In this document: positions 23,469 through 29,549 of the stretch, piece by piece
Numbering within the stretch: the first letter of the stretch is position 1
How the letters are laid out: every line of letters starts with the position of its first letter
Assembly: GCF_900103635.1 (NCBI RefSeq)
Contig: NZ_FMXK01000026.1
Location: 1-35,459, forward strand
Direction of reading: 5' to 3'
DNA: 35,459 bases
From: Butyrivibrio sp. INlla18
GTDB taxonomy: Bacteria; Bacillota; Clostridia; Lachnospirales; Lachnospiraceae
The notes under the pieces: generated by a model
What the model saw: the letters and a program-made list of their open reading frames with translations, nothing else
Databases searched by the model: none
What the model was told of the DNA's origin: nothing
Translations under genes and position numbers: made by a program

Positions 23469-24260
23469 ATGAACATAATGAAATTTGATGAATTGCCTGA
23501 AAATCTTGTCAAAATAGACATTGGATGCGGAAGGCGAAAGCAGGACGGCTTTATCGGGATTGTTAATTCCCCGTATAGTATGGCAGATCATGTTCTCGAT
23601 CTGAACAAAGATCCGCTGCCTTTCGAAGATAACTCAGTTGATTATGTTTTTTCATCACACTGCCTTGAACATTTGGAAAACCTGGAGCATATTCTGGCTG
23701 AGATTTACCGCGTGTGCAAAGACAGGGCACAAATATTCATAACCGTTCCATACTATCAGCAATCAGCCAATTTTGCGAATATCTATCATAATAATCAGAT
23801 TGCGTTTAATGAGCACACATTCCGTTTCTTTTCTTCTGATGAGGAGTGTGATATTCCAAAAGAGGACTGGGTTACTCCAAGTTGCCAGACATGGGGACTG
23901 AAATATTCAGCCAATAGTGAAAATGGAATAGAGATACGTACGAGAAAAATAGAATACATTTACTACCCGGAATATGAAAATCTTTCCGAGGAAGAAAAAA
24001 GACGAGCACGGAAAAAATATAATAATGTGGTTGACATTATAAATTACTATCTTGAAGTGATTAAGGACAAGCCATCTACAATCAAAAAGGAGTCATTGAT
24101 CATTGAGCCTCAGGTTGAAACAATAAGAAAGCAAAATCTACTGATACAAGAACAGCGAAAGCTGTTGGATGAGCGTTATGATCTCATAGTCAAACTCCAG
24201 GAAGTAAACGCTAACAGAAATAAGTGGTTGCGTAAGATGAAGAAGCTGCTTAAGAAATAA
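23469..24260 (+). CDS. SAM-dependent methyltransferase with C-terminal coiled coil
   Basis: The 263-residue protein has a class I methyltransferase domain (about 10-150): motif I VKIDIGCGRRKQDGF, acidic motif VLDLNKDPLPF and FSSHCLEHLENLEHIL. From about residue 175 it becomes a long charged helix, likely a coiled coil, ending in a basic amphipathic tail (WLRKMKKLLKK) that could touch the membrane. This layout recalls WbdD-type enzymes that cap an ABC-exported O-antigen and set its length through a coiled coil. The ABC exporter in the same cluster supports this, but sequence homology to WbdD was not tested. A GGGAGGGAG site precedes ATG. Last gene of the cluster. Confidence 0.85.
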   Translation: MNIMKFDELPENLVKIDIGCGRRKQDGFIGIVNSPYSMADHVLDLNKDPLPFEDNSVDYVFSSHCLEHLENLEHILAEIYRVCKDRAQIFITVPYYQQSANFANIYHNNQIAFNEHTFRFFSSDEECDIPKEDWVTPSCQTWGLKYSANSENGIEIRTRKIEYIYYPEYENLSEEEKRRARKKYNNVVDIINYYLEVIKDKPSTIKKESLIIEPQVETIRKQNLLIQEQRKLLDERYDLIVKLQEVNANRNKWLRKMKKLLKK

Positions 24261-24275
24261 TAGTTATAGTGATAA

Positions 24276-24307
24276 AATCGGCACCCATAAATTTGGATGC
24301 CGATTTA
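24276..24307. terminator. Shared terminator between the glycan cluster and the toxin-antitoxin genes
   Basis: AAATCGGCA (24276-24284) pairs with TGCCGATTT (24299-24307), extended by a CC/GG pair. It lies between convergent genes. T-runs on either side are short, so strength is uncertain. Confidence 0.6.
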
Positions 24308-24319
24308 ACTAAAAAAATA

Positions 24320-24667
24320 TTATTCATCCCAGTATGACTCTGTATCTGATGATGTTGTCTTTATACCAAACAGCTGATACATGAAGTCTTCACGCTCATT
24401 ATAGATGTTGACCACATAAACGCGTTCATCATCGAATTCATAGAAGATATAGTTATGAGCGACAAATACAAGATGGTAACTGGACTCTATTCCAAACATC
24501 GCTTGTACAGAAACGCCTTGCTCCGGAAACATTTTCAGAGAAGCGAGCTTGGCTTTTATGTTCTGCATAGCTTTGGCACGGATATCTTTCCCGAATCTAA
24601 GATCCAGCCACTGTCTGACATTGGATATTTTCTCCTTATAATCAGGTGAAAAGGCTAATTTTCTCAT
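24320..24667 (-). CDS. RelE/ParE-type toxin
   Basis: The 115-residue protein has the RelE/ParE fold pattern: MRKLAFSPDYKEKISNVRQWLD, then a long helix, then strands SYHLVFVAHNYIFYEFD and VYVVNIYNEREDFM. RelE toxins cleave mRNA at the ribosome; ParE toxins poison gyrase; the exact target is not clear from sequence. ATG overlaps the antitoxin stop by 4 bases, so translation is coupled. The pair is co-transcribed from 24973. On a mobile island it probably selects against loss. Confidence 0.87.
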   Translation of the reverse strand: MRKLAFSPDYKEKISNVRQWLDLRFGKDIRAKAMQNIKAKLASLKMFPEQGVSVQAMFGIESSYHLVFVAHNYIFYEFDDERVYVVNIYNEREDFMYQLFGIKTTSSDTESYWDE

Positions 24668-24918
24668 AACCCCATCACCTGATCCATCTCTTCTTCGGAA
24701 ATCCAGCCCTCGCGCTCTGCTCGTTGTTTTGCACGATCAAGATCCGAAAGAAGACCATGGAGAGCCTTCAAGCGCATATATTCATCAATTTCATTTATTG
24801 TAAGTATGCCGTAAGCACCATTTCCATTTCTGGTGAGATACACCAAACCATTTGTGTCAACATCTTTAAGAACTTCGTTGTAATTTCTAAGGTCAGAAAT
24901 CGGTTTTATACTTGTCAT
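24664..24918 (-). CDS. Phd/YefM-type antitoxin
   Basis: The 84-residue protein has a YefM-like DNA-binding N-terminus (SIKPISDLRNYNEVLKDV, then VYLTRNGNGAYGILTINEIDEY) and an acidic, probably unstructured C-terminus that would wrap the toxin. The ribosome site AAGGAGG lies 9 bases before ATG. It should neutralise the downstream toxin and repress the shared promoter through the TTAGCA repeats at 24934-24963. Confidence 0.88.
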   Translation of the reverse strand: MTSIKPISDLRNYNEVLKDVDTNGLVYLTRNGNGAYGILTINEIDEYMRLKALHGLLSDLDRAKQRAEREGWISEEEMDQVMGL

Positions 24919-24933
24919 ATCGCAACACCTCCT

Positions 24934-24973
24934 TGCTAATTTTTAGCATATCACATCTGCTAAGCTGATTCAA
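24934..24973 (-). promoter_or_regulatory. Promoter and operator of the toxin-antitoxin pair
   Basis: On the minus strand TTGAAT (24968-24973) - 17 - TATGCT (24945-24950) forms a sigma-A-like promoter. Three half-sites overlap it: TGCTAA (24934-24939), TTAGCA (24943-24948) and TGCTAA (24958-24963). This fits autorepression by the antitoxin. Confidence 0.7.
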
Positions 24974-25032
24974 GCATATATACGTGTAAATTTACAGCGA
25001 AAGAAAATGAGAAAATGATTATGAGCTGCCGG

Positions 25033-26238
25033 TCACTCCAGCAGCTCTTTGTTCTTTTCTATATATTCTTTCCACACCGCTTCCCTTTCTTTCTGGTGTG
25101 TATTCTCGTATCGTTCGTAATAATCGTCATGCAGGCGCTTGAGCTGATCCATGAGCGGTGTATCTGCCGGGAGCTTGCCGCGCCGGATCCGTCCATATAG
25201 CTTATTGTAGGATTTGGTAAACTCCTGATGGATCGGATGCTGGAAGAGCTTTTCTTTATATGACTTGCGGCTGGCATATTCGTTGCAGGCGGCTTTGGTG
25301 TCACCGTACAGGCGTGTGCAGTATTCCTGGGATGAGGTATATCTGATCCTGAAATATCCGCCGCAAAGTTTGCAGATTCTAATGACGCTTTCGCTTCCGA
25401 GCATGTGATCTATCCCGATATGCAGAAAATGCGTAAAATCAGAAATATTGTGTGTCTCTTTCTTTTCTCCGCTTGAGTGGAACATATTCTTATGCTTATC
25501 AAGATAAGATTCCCATGGAATATTATTTACCGGGATCAGACTGACAGACATTCTCTCCCCATAATCCACGGAAAAATCATTCCGGCCACTCTCCATACAG
25601 TAATTATGATAGATTGCGGCGATAATCTCAGGGCTAAGATCGGATCCGGGTGCATTTGTGGTCAGAAAGACAGCCTGGCAATACTCTCTTGCCCGGTCAT
25701 AGTCTTCTTTGAGGGAGTCGACTTCGCTCTGTATGGAGAATAGCTGTATAGAAAGCGGCAACGCTATATCTTCCGTAGTAAGTGTTCCCATATGATAGTC
25801 CATCAGATCTTTCAGTACAGGGTAATAGTGAGTATAAAGACAGGAAAGTGCCGGGCGCAGCTCGAATACTTCCTTCAAAATGCCCAGGACTGACTTAACC
25901 ATTTCCGGTATCTGATCTCCGGATTGTTTTTCCAGATGAAGAGCCAGCTTCTCTGAGTCCTTTGATAGTTTTACAGAAAGGATATCAAGCGTTTCACTCA
26001 GTTTCTGAAGAGCAACATCCGTCTTTGCTTCATCCAAAGCACCATAATCCAAAACCTGCATCCATGAAGATAACATGGAGGCATTGCGGGTGAAATAGTG
26101 TTTCTGCGCCTTGGCGGCATCCCTGCCCTCCTTATAAGACAGATAGATCGACTCGGCGTGTTTATCCACCTGGAGCATATAGTATACGCCGGAAATCTCA
26201 TACCCGGACAAGATAAAATCAGAAGAATAAATATTCAT
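25033..26238 (-). CDS. DUF6076-like protein with C-terminal zinc-finger-like region
   Basis: The 401-residue protein resembles DUF6076 proteins common on Lachnospiraceae mobile elements; function unknown. The N-terminal two thirds is mostly helical with no clear enzyme motif. Near residue 300 there is ICKLCGGYFRIRYTS, then YCTRLYGDTKAAC, a C-x2-C...C...C pattern that could bind zinc. A basic segment follows (YNKLYGRIRRGKL). ATG 26238 with GAGGAG 10 bases upstream is preferred to the open start at 26298. It is divergent from the excisionase/integrase genes and shares their control region. It could be a regulator or an accessory integration factor. Confidence 0.6.
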   Translation of the reverse strand: MNIYSSDFILSGYEISGVYYMLQVDKHAESIYLSYKEGRDAAKAQKHYFTRNASMLSSWMQVLDYGALDEAKTDVALQKLSETLDILSVKLSKDSEKLALHLEKQSGDQIPEMVKSVLGILKEVFELRPALSCLYTHYYPVLKDLMDYHMGTLTTEDIALPLSIQLFSIQSEVDSLKEDYDRAREYCQAVFLTTNAPGSDLSPEIIAAIYHNYCMESGRNDFSVDYGERMSVSLIPVNNIPWESYLDKHKNMFHSSGEKKETHNISDFTHFLHIGIDHMLGSESVIRICKLCGGYFRIRYTSSQEYCTRLYGDTKAACNEYASRKSYKEKLFQHPIHQEFTKSYNKLYGRIRRGKLPADTPLMDQLKRLHDDYYERYENTHQKEREAVWKEYIEKNKELLE

Positions 26239-26288
26239 ATAGCGAGCTCTCCTCGTTCTTGATAATGCGCCACAATGTGCTTTTATAA

Positions 26289-26317
26289 AAGATAACACAA
26301 AGCAAAAATAATATCAA
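26289..26317 (-). promoter_or_regulatory. Promoter for the DUF6076-like gene
   Basis: On the minus strand TTGATA (26312-26317) - 17 - TATCTT (26289-26294). It lies about 50 bases before the start at 26238. Confidence 0.6.
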
Positions 26318-26328
26318 CAAAAATTATC

Positions 26329-26408
26329 TTGACAACGATTCGACGATACTATATGATAATAGCAACGCAAGATAAAAATACAATCTTGATAATAAATCTT
26401 GACAAAAG
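26329..26408 (+). promoter_or_regulatory. Excisionase promoter with repeated ATCTTGA words
   Basis: TTGACA (26329-26334) - 17 - TATGAT (26352-26357) is a good sigma-A promoter. ATCTTGA occurs three times between 26327 and 26402, plus an inverted CAAGAT near 26368. One copy overlaps the -35, which suggests an operator for a local repressor. Confidence 0.7.
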
Positions 26409-26416
26409 GAGGGCTT

Positions 26417-26626
26417 ATGGAAGCAATGGCAATGAAAGCTCCGGAAGGAGTTTTCCGGGATTACCCGGATGTGGTTTCGGTAGATGAATTGTGCCGAATG
26501 CTGAATATCAGTACAGCAACGGCATACAGGCTTCTGAAGGAACAGAAGATTGACAGTCTGAGGATCGGACATGTTTACAAGATACCGAAACTGTATGTGA
26601 TGAAATATCTGCATCTGGTTTCATAA
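26417..26626 (+). CDS. Excisionase-like HTH protein
   Basis: The 69-residue protein has the excisionase/MerR-type HTH: VVSVDELCRMLNISTATAYRLL then the wing IDSLRIGHVYKIPKLYVMKYL. It lies 64 bases before the integrase, the usual Xis-Int order of Tn916-like modules, and would favour excision. ATG 26417 has AAAGGAGG upstream; the in-frame TTG at 26399 is less likely. Confidence 0.85.
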   Translation: MEAMAMKAPEGVFRDYPDVVSVDELCRMLNISTATAYRLLKEQKIDSLRIGHVYKIPKLYVMKYLHLVS

Positions 26627-26690
26627 GGATCAGATATTACAAAATGACGATCATCTGATAACCATAATAAGAGGAAGGAGGCGATGCAAT

Positions 26691-27887
26691 ATGGTATCAG
26701 GACACCTTTCGGTTAAGAAAGGGTATTACTACTGTGTACTCAGCTATAATGATGAGCTGGGGAAACGCAAGACAAAGTGGATTTCCACAGGACTGCCGGA
26801 AAAAGGCAATAAGAAAAAAGCGGAAGCACTTCTGGTCGAGGAACGGCGTAAATTCAAACCGCCATCGGAGATCAGAGATTCTGATGTCCAGTTTGCAGAC
26901 TTTATGAAGGAACAGTGGCTCCCCTCGGTGAAGGGAAATATAGAGCTTACTACCTACTCCAGTTATCAGGGCATGTTAAACAGCAGGATATACCCGTATT
27001 TCCATGAATTAGGAGTATCTCTGGCAGACTTGAAGCCCAAGCACATACAAGACTTCTATACGATGCAGAGCAAGCGTGTAAAGCCTGCAACGGTCAAGCA
27101 TTACAACGCGATCATTCATGAGGCGCTGGAATGGGCAGTTAAGCTGGAGCTGATCCTCTTCAATCCGGCGGATCGGGTCACACTTCCGAGGAACCGGCAG
27201 TACATACCGGAATATTACACAGCGGAAGAGCTTCAATCCCTCTTTGAATGTATCAAGGGCGATGAAATGGAGCTGCTGATCCGGATGGTTTGCTTCTACG
27301 GGTTGCGTAAGAGCGAGGTGCTGGGGCTTAAATGGTCGGCGATCAACTTTGACGAGGATACTTTTGTGATCCGCCATGTGGTGACAAAGGCGCGTGTGGA
27401 CGGAAAGAAGATCATCGTCAGGAAAGACAGACCTAAGCGTAAGGCAAGTTATCGTACCATGCCGCTGGTGGATGCTTTCAAGCAGGATCTTCTGGAAATG
27501 AAGCGTAAACAGACGGAAAACCGGAAGCTCTGCGGTAACTCCTACTATAAGGAAGATGAAGAATATGTCTTTGTTGATACGATGGGATATCTCTTCGATC
27601 CGGAACGGGTGAGCCGGCATTTTAAGGCGATCCTGAAGAAGAACGGGTTAAAGGAGATTCGCTTCCATGATACAAGGCATTCCGCAGGAAGCGCTCTCTG
27701 TCAGAGCGGGGTAAATATGAAGGAGATACAGGAATGGCTGGGACACAGTGATTTTTCCACAACAGCCAATATCTACTCCCATCTGCGCAGTGATACCAAG
27801 ATAAGCACGGCGGCATCCATGATGGCGAGTCTTGGGATGGAAAATGAAAAGACCGCATCCGAAGATACGGTCAAATCTGAAACTTAA
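26691..27887 (+). CDS. Tyrosine integrase of the island
   Basis: The 398-residue protein is a Tn916-type integrase. The N-terminal AP2-like arm-binding domain (GYYYCVLSYNDELGKRKTKW) and SAM-like core-binding domain (about 65-155) lead to a catalytic domain with R206 (FYGLRKSEV), K250-region basic loop, H326-x-x-R329, H352 (LGHSDF) and nucleophile Y362 (NIYSH). All catalytic residues are present. AAGGAGG lies 9 bases before ATG. It sits nearest the right attachment site, with putative arm repeats beyond it, so it is the best candidate for the enzyme that cut the tRNA-Ser gene. Confidence 0.92.
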   Translation: MVSGHLSVKKGYYYCVLSYNDELGKRKTKWISTGLPEKGNKKKAEALLVEERRKFKPPSEIRDSDVQFADFMKEQWLPSVKGNIELTTYSSYQGMLNSRIYPYFHELGVSLADLKPKHIQDFYTMQSKRVKPATVKHYNAIIHEALEWAVKLELILFNPADRVTLPRNRQYIPEYYTAEELQSLFECIKGDEMELLIRMVCFYGLRKSEVLGLKWSAINFDEDTFVIRHVVTKARVDGKKIIVRKDRPKRKASYRTMPLVDAFKQDLLEMKRKQTENRKLCGNSYYKEDEEYVFVDTMGYLFDPERVSRHFKAILKKNGLKEIRFHDTRHSAGSALCQSGVNMKEIQEWLGHSDFSTTANIYSHLRSDTKISTAASMMASLGMENEKTASEDTVKSET

Positions 27888-27957
27888 GTCCATGCAGCCA
27901 CCTACCACAGTATCTGCAAGGGCTTGAAAGCAACAATGAGAATGGAGTTCTCTCCTA

Positions 27958-27994
27958 AAAAAGTACATTGGAGGAGCTGTCAAAACTCCTCCAA
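27958..27994 (-). terminator. Terminator of the element-borne tRNA-Ser
   Basis: TTGGAGGAG (27968-27976) pairs with CTCCTCCAA (27986-27994). The minus strand then runs TGTACTTTTTT. It is placed 3 bases after the tRNA 3' end. Confidence 0.7.
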
Positions 27995-27997
27995 AAG

Positions 27998-28084
27998 CGC
28001 AGAGGGTGGGATTCGAACCCACGCACCGGGAACCGGCCTAAAGCATTTCGAGTGCTCCCTCTTGGACCACTTGAGTACCTCTGC
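27998..28084 (-). tRNA. tRNA-Ser(CGA), complete, carried by the island
   Basis: The 87-nt gene folds fully: acceptor GCAGAGG/CCUCUGC, D stem CUC/GAG, anticodon stem GAGCA/UGCUU with loop CUCGAAA (anticodon CGA, reads UCG), long variable arm with CCGG/CCGG, T arm GUGGG/CCCAC, discriminator G. The long variable arm and G discriminator are serine identity features. CCA is not encoded. It differs from the split host tRNA in acceptor, D, variable and T stems, so it is not a recent copy. No good promoter lies directly upstream; the orphaned host tRNA promoter at 28316-28344 points at it. Confidence 0.95.
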
Positions 28085-28137
28085 ATATATTGAAAAGCTT
28101 CACCTCTCCAGCTTCCCCAAAGGCACCAGGGAGAAAA

Positions 28138-28159
28138 GAGAGAACTACAGGAGAGAACA
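28138..28159 (+). repeat. Direct repeats GAGAGAAC, putative integrase arm sites (right)
   Basis: GAGAGAACT (28138-28146) and GAGAGAACA (28151-28159) match the left-end repeats at 3711-3740 in sequence and orientation. They lie 84-105 bases inside the right core. Nothing else is recognised in 28085-28242. Confidence 0.6.
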
Positions 28160-28242
28160 AAGCAGTTTCACAAAAATCAAATTATCAAAAGTTCAGTAAA
28201 ATCAATGGTTTGCAGCTACGACTGACCATTTGCCAAGCAAGT

Positions 28243-28251
28243 TTTCGAGTG
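28243..28251. other. Right attachment core (attR), TTTCGAGTG
   Basis: Identical to 3538-3546. Left of it is element DNA; right of it is the 5' half of the host tRNA-Ser. Confidence 0.85.
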
Positions 28252-28282
28252 CGCCTCATTACGACCACTTTGATACGTCTCC
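28243..28282 (-). pseudogene. 5' half of the host tRNA-Ser(CGA)
   Basis: On the minus strand: acceptor GGAGACG, D arm UCA...UGA, and anticodon stem 5' side GCGCA into CUCGAAA. After the core it runs into element sequence that cannot complete a tRNA. Its acceptor pairs exactly with the 3' half at 3493-3499. Confidence 0.93.
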
Positions 28283-28315
28283 ATATGCTCTGGAAGTAGT
28301 TCCAAAGCGCTTTTT

Positions 28316-28344
28316 ATTATACTTTTATAATGTGGCAGAGTCAA
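28316..28344 (-). promoter_or_regulatory. Promoter of the split host tRNA-Ser, now reading into the island
   Basis: On the minus strand TTGACT (28339-28344) - 17 - TATAAT (28316-28321), a near-consensus sigma-A promoter. The predicted start is about 25 bases before the tRNA 5' end. Downstream on the same strand, after the interrupted half, lies the intact island tRNA-Ser. Confidence 0.85.
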
Positions 28345-28354
28345 CCTGACAGAC

Positions 28355-28383
28355 TTGGCAGTTTATCTATTATTATGTATAAT
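28355..28383 (+). promoter_or_regulatory. Promoter of pfkA
   Basis: TTGGCA (28355-28360) - 17 - TATAAT (28378-28383), divergent from the tRNA promoter. The start lies about 45 bases before the pfkA ATG. Confidence 0.85.
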
Positions 28384-28435
28384 TATCAGTAGTATGCGTT
28401 CCTAAAAAAGCTTTTTTCAAAGGAGGCCTTTTCAC

Positions 28436-29509
28436 ATGATGAGAATTGGTATGTTGACAAGTGGTGGTGACTGTCAGGCTTTGAATGCAGCAATGCGCGG
28501 CGTTGTAAAGTGCATCGCCCACAGCGGCCAGGAAGTTGAATTTTATGGTTTCAAGAATGGCTATAAAGGACTTATTTATGGCGATTTTAGAATGCTTACA
28601 TCTCATGATTTTTCAGGTATTCTGACCAAGGGTGGCACAATTCTTGGTAGTTCCAGAACACCTTTTAAGACCATCAGAGAGCCAGACGAGAATGGTCTTG
28701 ATAAGGTAGAAGCTATGAAGCAGAACTATTACAAGCTTCAGCTTGATTGCCTTGTTGTTTTGGGAGGCAATGGCTCTCAGAAGACAGCTAATTTATTAAG
28801 AGAAGAAGGACTCAATATCGTGTCTCTTCCAAAGACTATCGACAATGATCTTTGGGGAACAGATATGACCTTTGGCTTCCAGAGTGCTGTGGATGTAGCA
28901 ACTAATGTTATCGATAACATCCATACAACAGCGGATTCTCATGGAAGAGTATTCATTATAGAAGTAATGGGACACAAGGTAGGATGGCTTACACTTAATG
29001 CTGGTATTGCAGGTGGTGCGGACGTTATCCTTATTCCTGAGATTCCATATGATATTAACAAGATCTGTGATGCGATCAAGGCTAGAGATGAGCACGGCAG
29101 CAGATTTACGATCATTGCAGTGGCAGAGGGTGCGATTTCCAAGAAGGATGCTAAGCTTTCCAAGAAAGAATATAAAGAGAAGCTTGCAAACAGTAAGTAT
29201 CCATCAGTATCTTATGAAATTGCAGAAGCAATCCAGAAAAAGAGTGGACATGAAGTGCGTGTTACAGTTCCTGGACACATGCAAAGAGGTGGAGCACCAG
29301 ATCCATACGACAGAGTATTTGCTTCAAGACTTGGCGCAGAGGCTGGTCAGCTGATCCTCGACAAAGAGTTTGGATATATGGTTGCTTACAAGAACAGAGA
29401 GATCGTTAAGGTTCCTCTTTCAGAGATTGCTGGCAAACTCAAATATGTATCGCCGGATGCCAGCATTATCAAAGAAGCAAAGATGCTTGGGGTTTGCTTC
29501 GGGGATTAA
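28436..29509 (+). CDS. pfkA: 6-phosphofructokinase
   Basis: The 357-residue protein is a PfkA-family enzyme that phosphorylates fructose-6-phosphate in glycolysis. Motifs: LTSGGDCQALNAAMRG at the N-terminus, VVLGGNGSQKTA, PKTIDNDLWGTD with the catalytic Asp, and GHMQRGGAPDPYDR near the C-terminus. The phosphoryl-donor motif is GGNGS where ATP enzymes have GGDGS and pyrophosphate enzymes GGDDS, and Lys precedes TIDND as in pyrophosphate enzymes. The donor (ATP or PPi) cannot be decided by eye. AAAGGAGG lies 9 bases before ATG 28436; ATG 28439 is the alternative. Confidence 0.93.
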   Translation: MMRIGMLTSGGDCQALNAAMRGVVKCIAHSGQEVEFYGFKNGYKGLIYGDFRMLTSHDFSGILTKGGTILGSSRTPFKTIREPDENGLDKVEAMKQNYYKLQLDCLVVLGGNGSQKTANLLREEGLNIVSLPKTIDNDLWGTDMTFGFQSAVDVATNVIDNIHTTADSHGRVFIIEVMGHKVGWLTLNAGIAGGADVILIPEIPYDINKICDAIKARDEHGSRFTIIAVAEGAISKKDAKLSKKEYKEKLANSKYPSVSYEIAEAIQKKSGHEVRVTVPGHMQRGGAPDPYDRVFASRLGAEAGQLILDKEFGYMVAYKNREIVKVPLSEIAGKLKYVSPDASIIKEAKMLGVCFGD

Positions 29510-29549
29510 ATAATACAAAAGTTTTGTTAATGGTGGAGTAGTTTTTTTA

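Larger units (their letters stand above)
3538..28251. mobile_element. Integrated genomic island in tRNA-Ser(CGA) carrying mobilisation, glycan and toxin-antitoxin genes
   Basis: Borders are set by the two halves of one tRNA-Ser gene and their shared 9-bp core. The contents are typical of an integrative mobilisable element: replication-initiator-like, DnaC-like, ParM-like and MobV genes at the left, and excisionase plus tyrosine integrase at the right, next to the attachment site. Putative integrase arm sites (GAGAGAACT-type) lie inside both ends. No type IV secretion or coupling-protein genes are seen, so transfer would need a helper. A second tyrosine recombinase and a glycan cluster form the middle. 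The cluster could be an older acquisition nested in the element. By eye the left block is richer in G+C than the glycan cluster. Confidence 0.85.

Noticed and set aside
27009..27620. 203-residue minus-strand open frame
   Set aside because: It is fully antisense to the integrase catalytic region and has no ribosome site.
28043..28054. tRNA-Ser at 27998-28084 as the true right border
   Set aside because: It shares 12 bp with attL, but its acceptor (GCAGAGG) cannot pair with the left half (CGUCUCC). The half at 28243-28282 pairs exactly.
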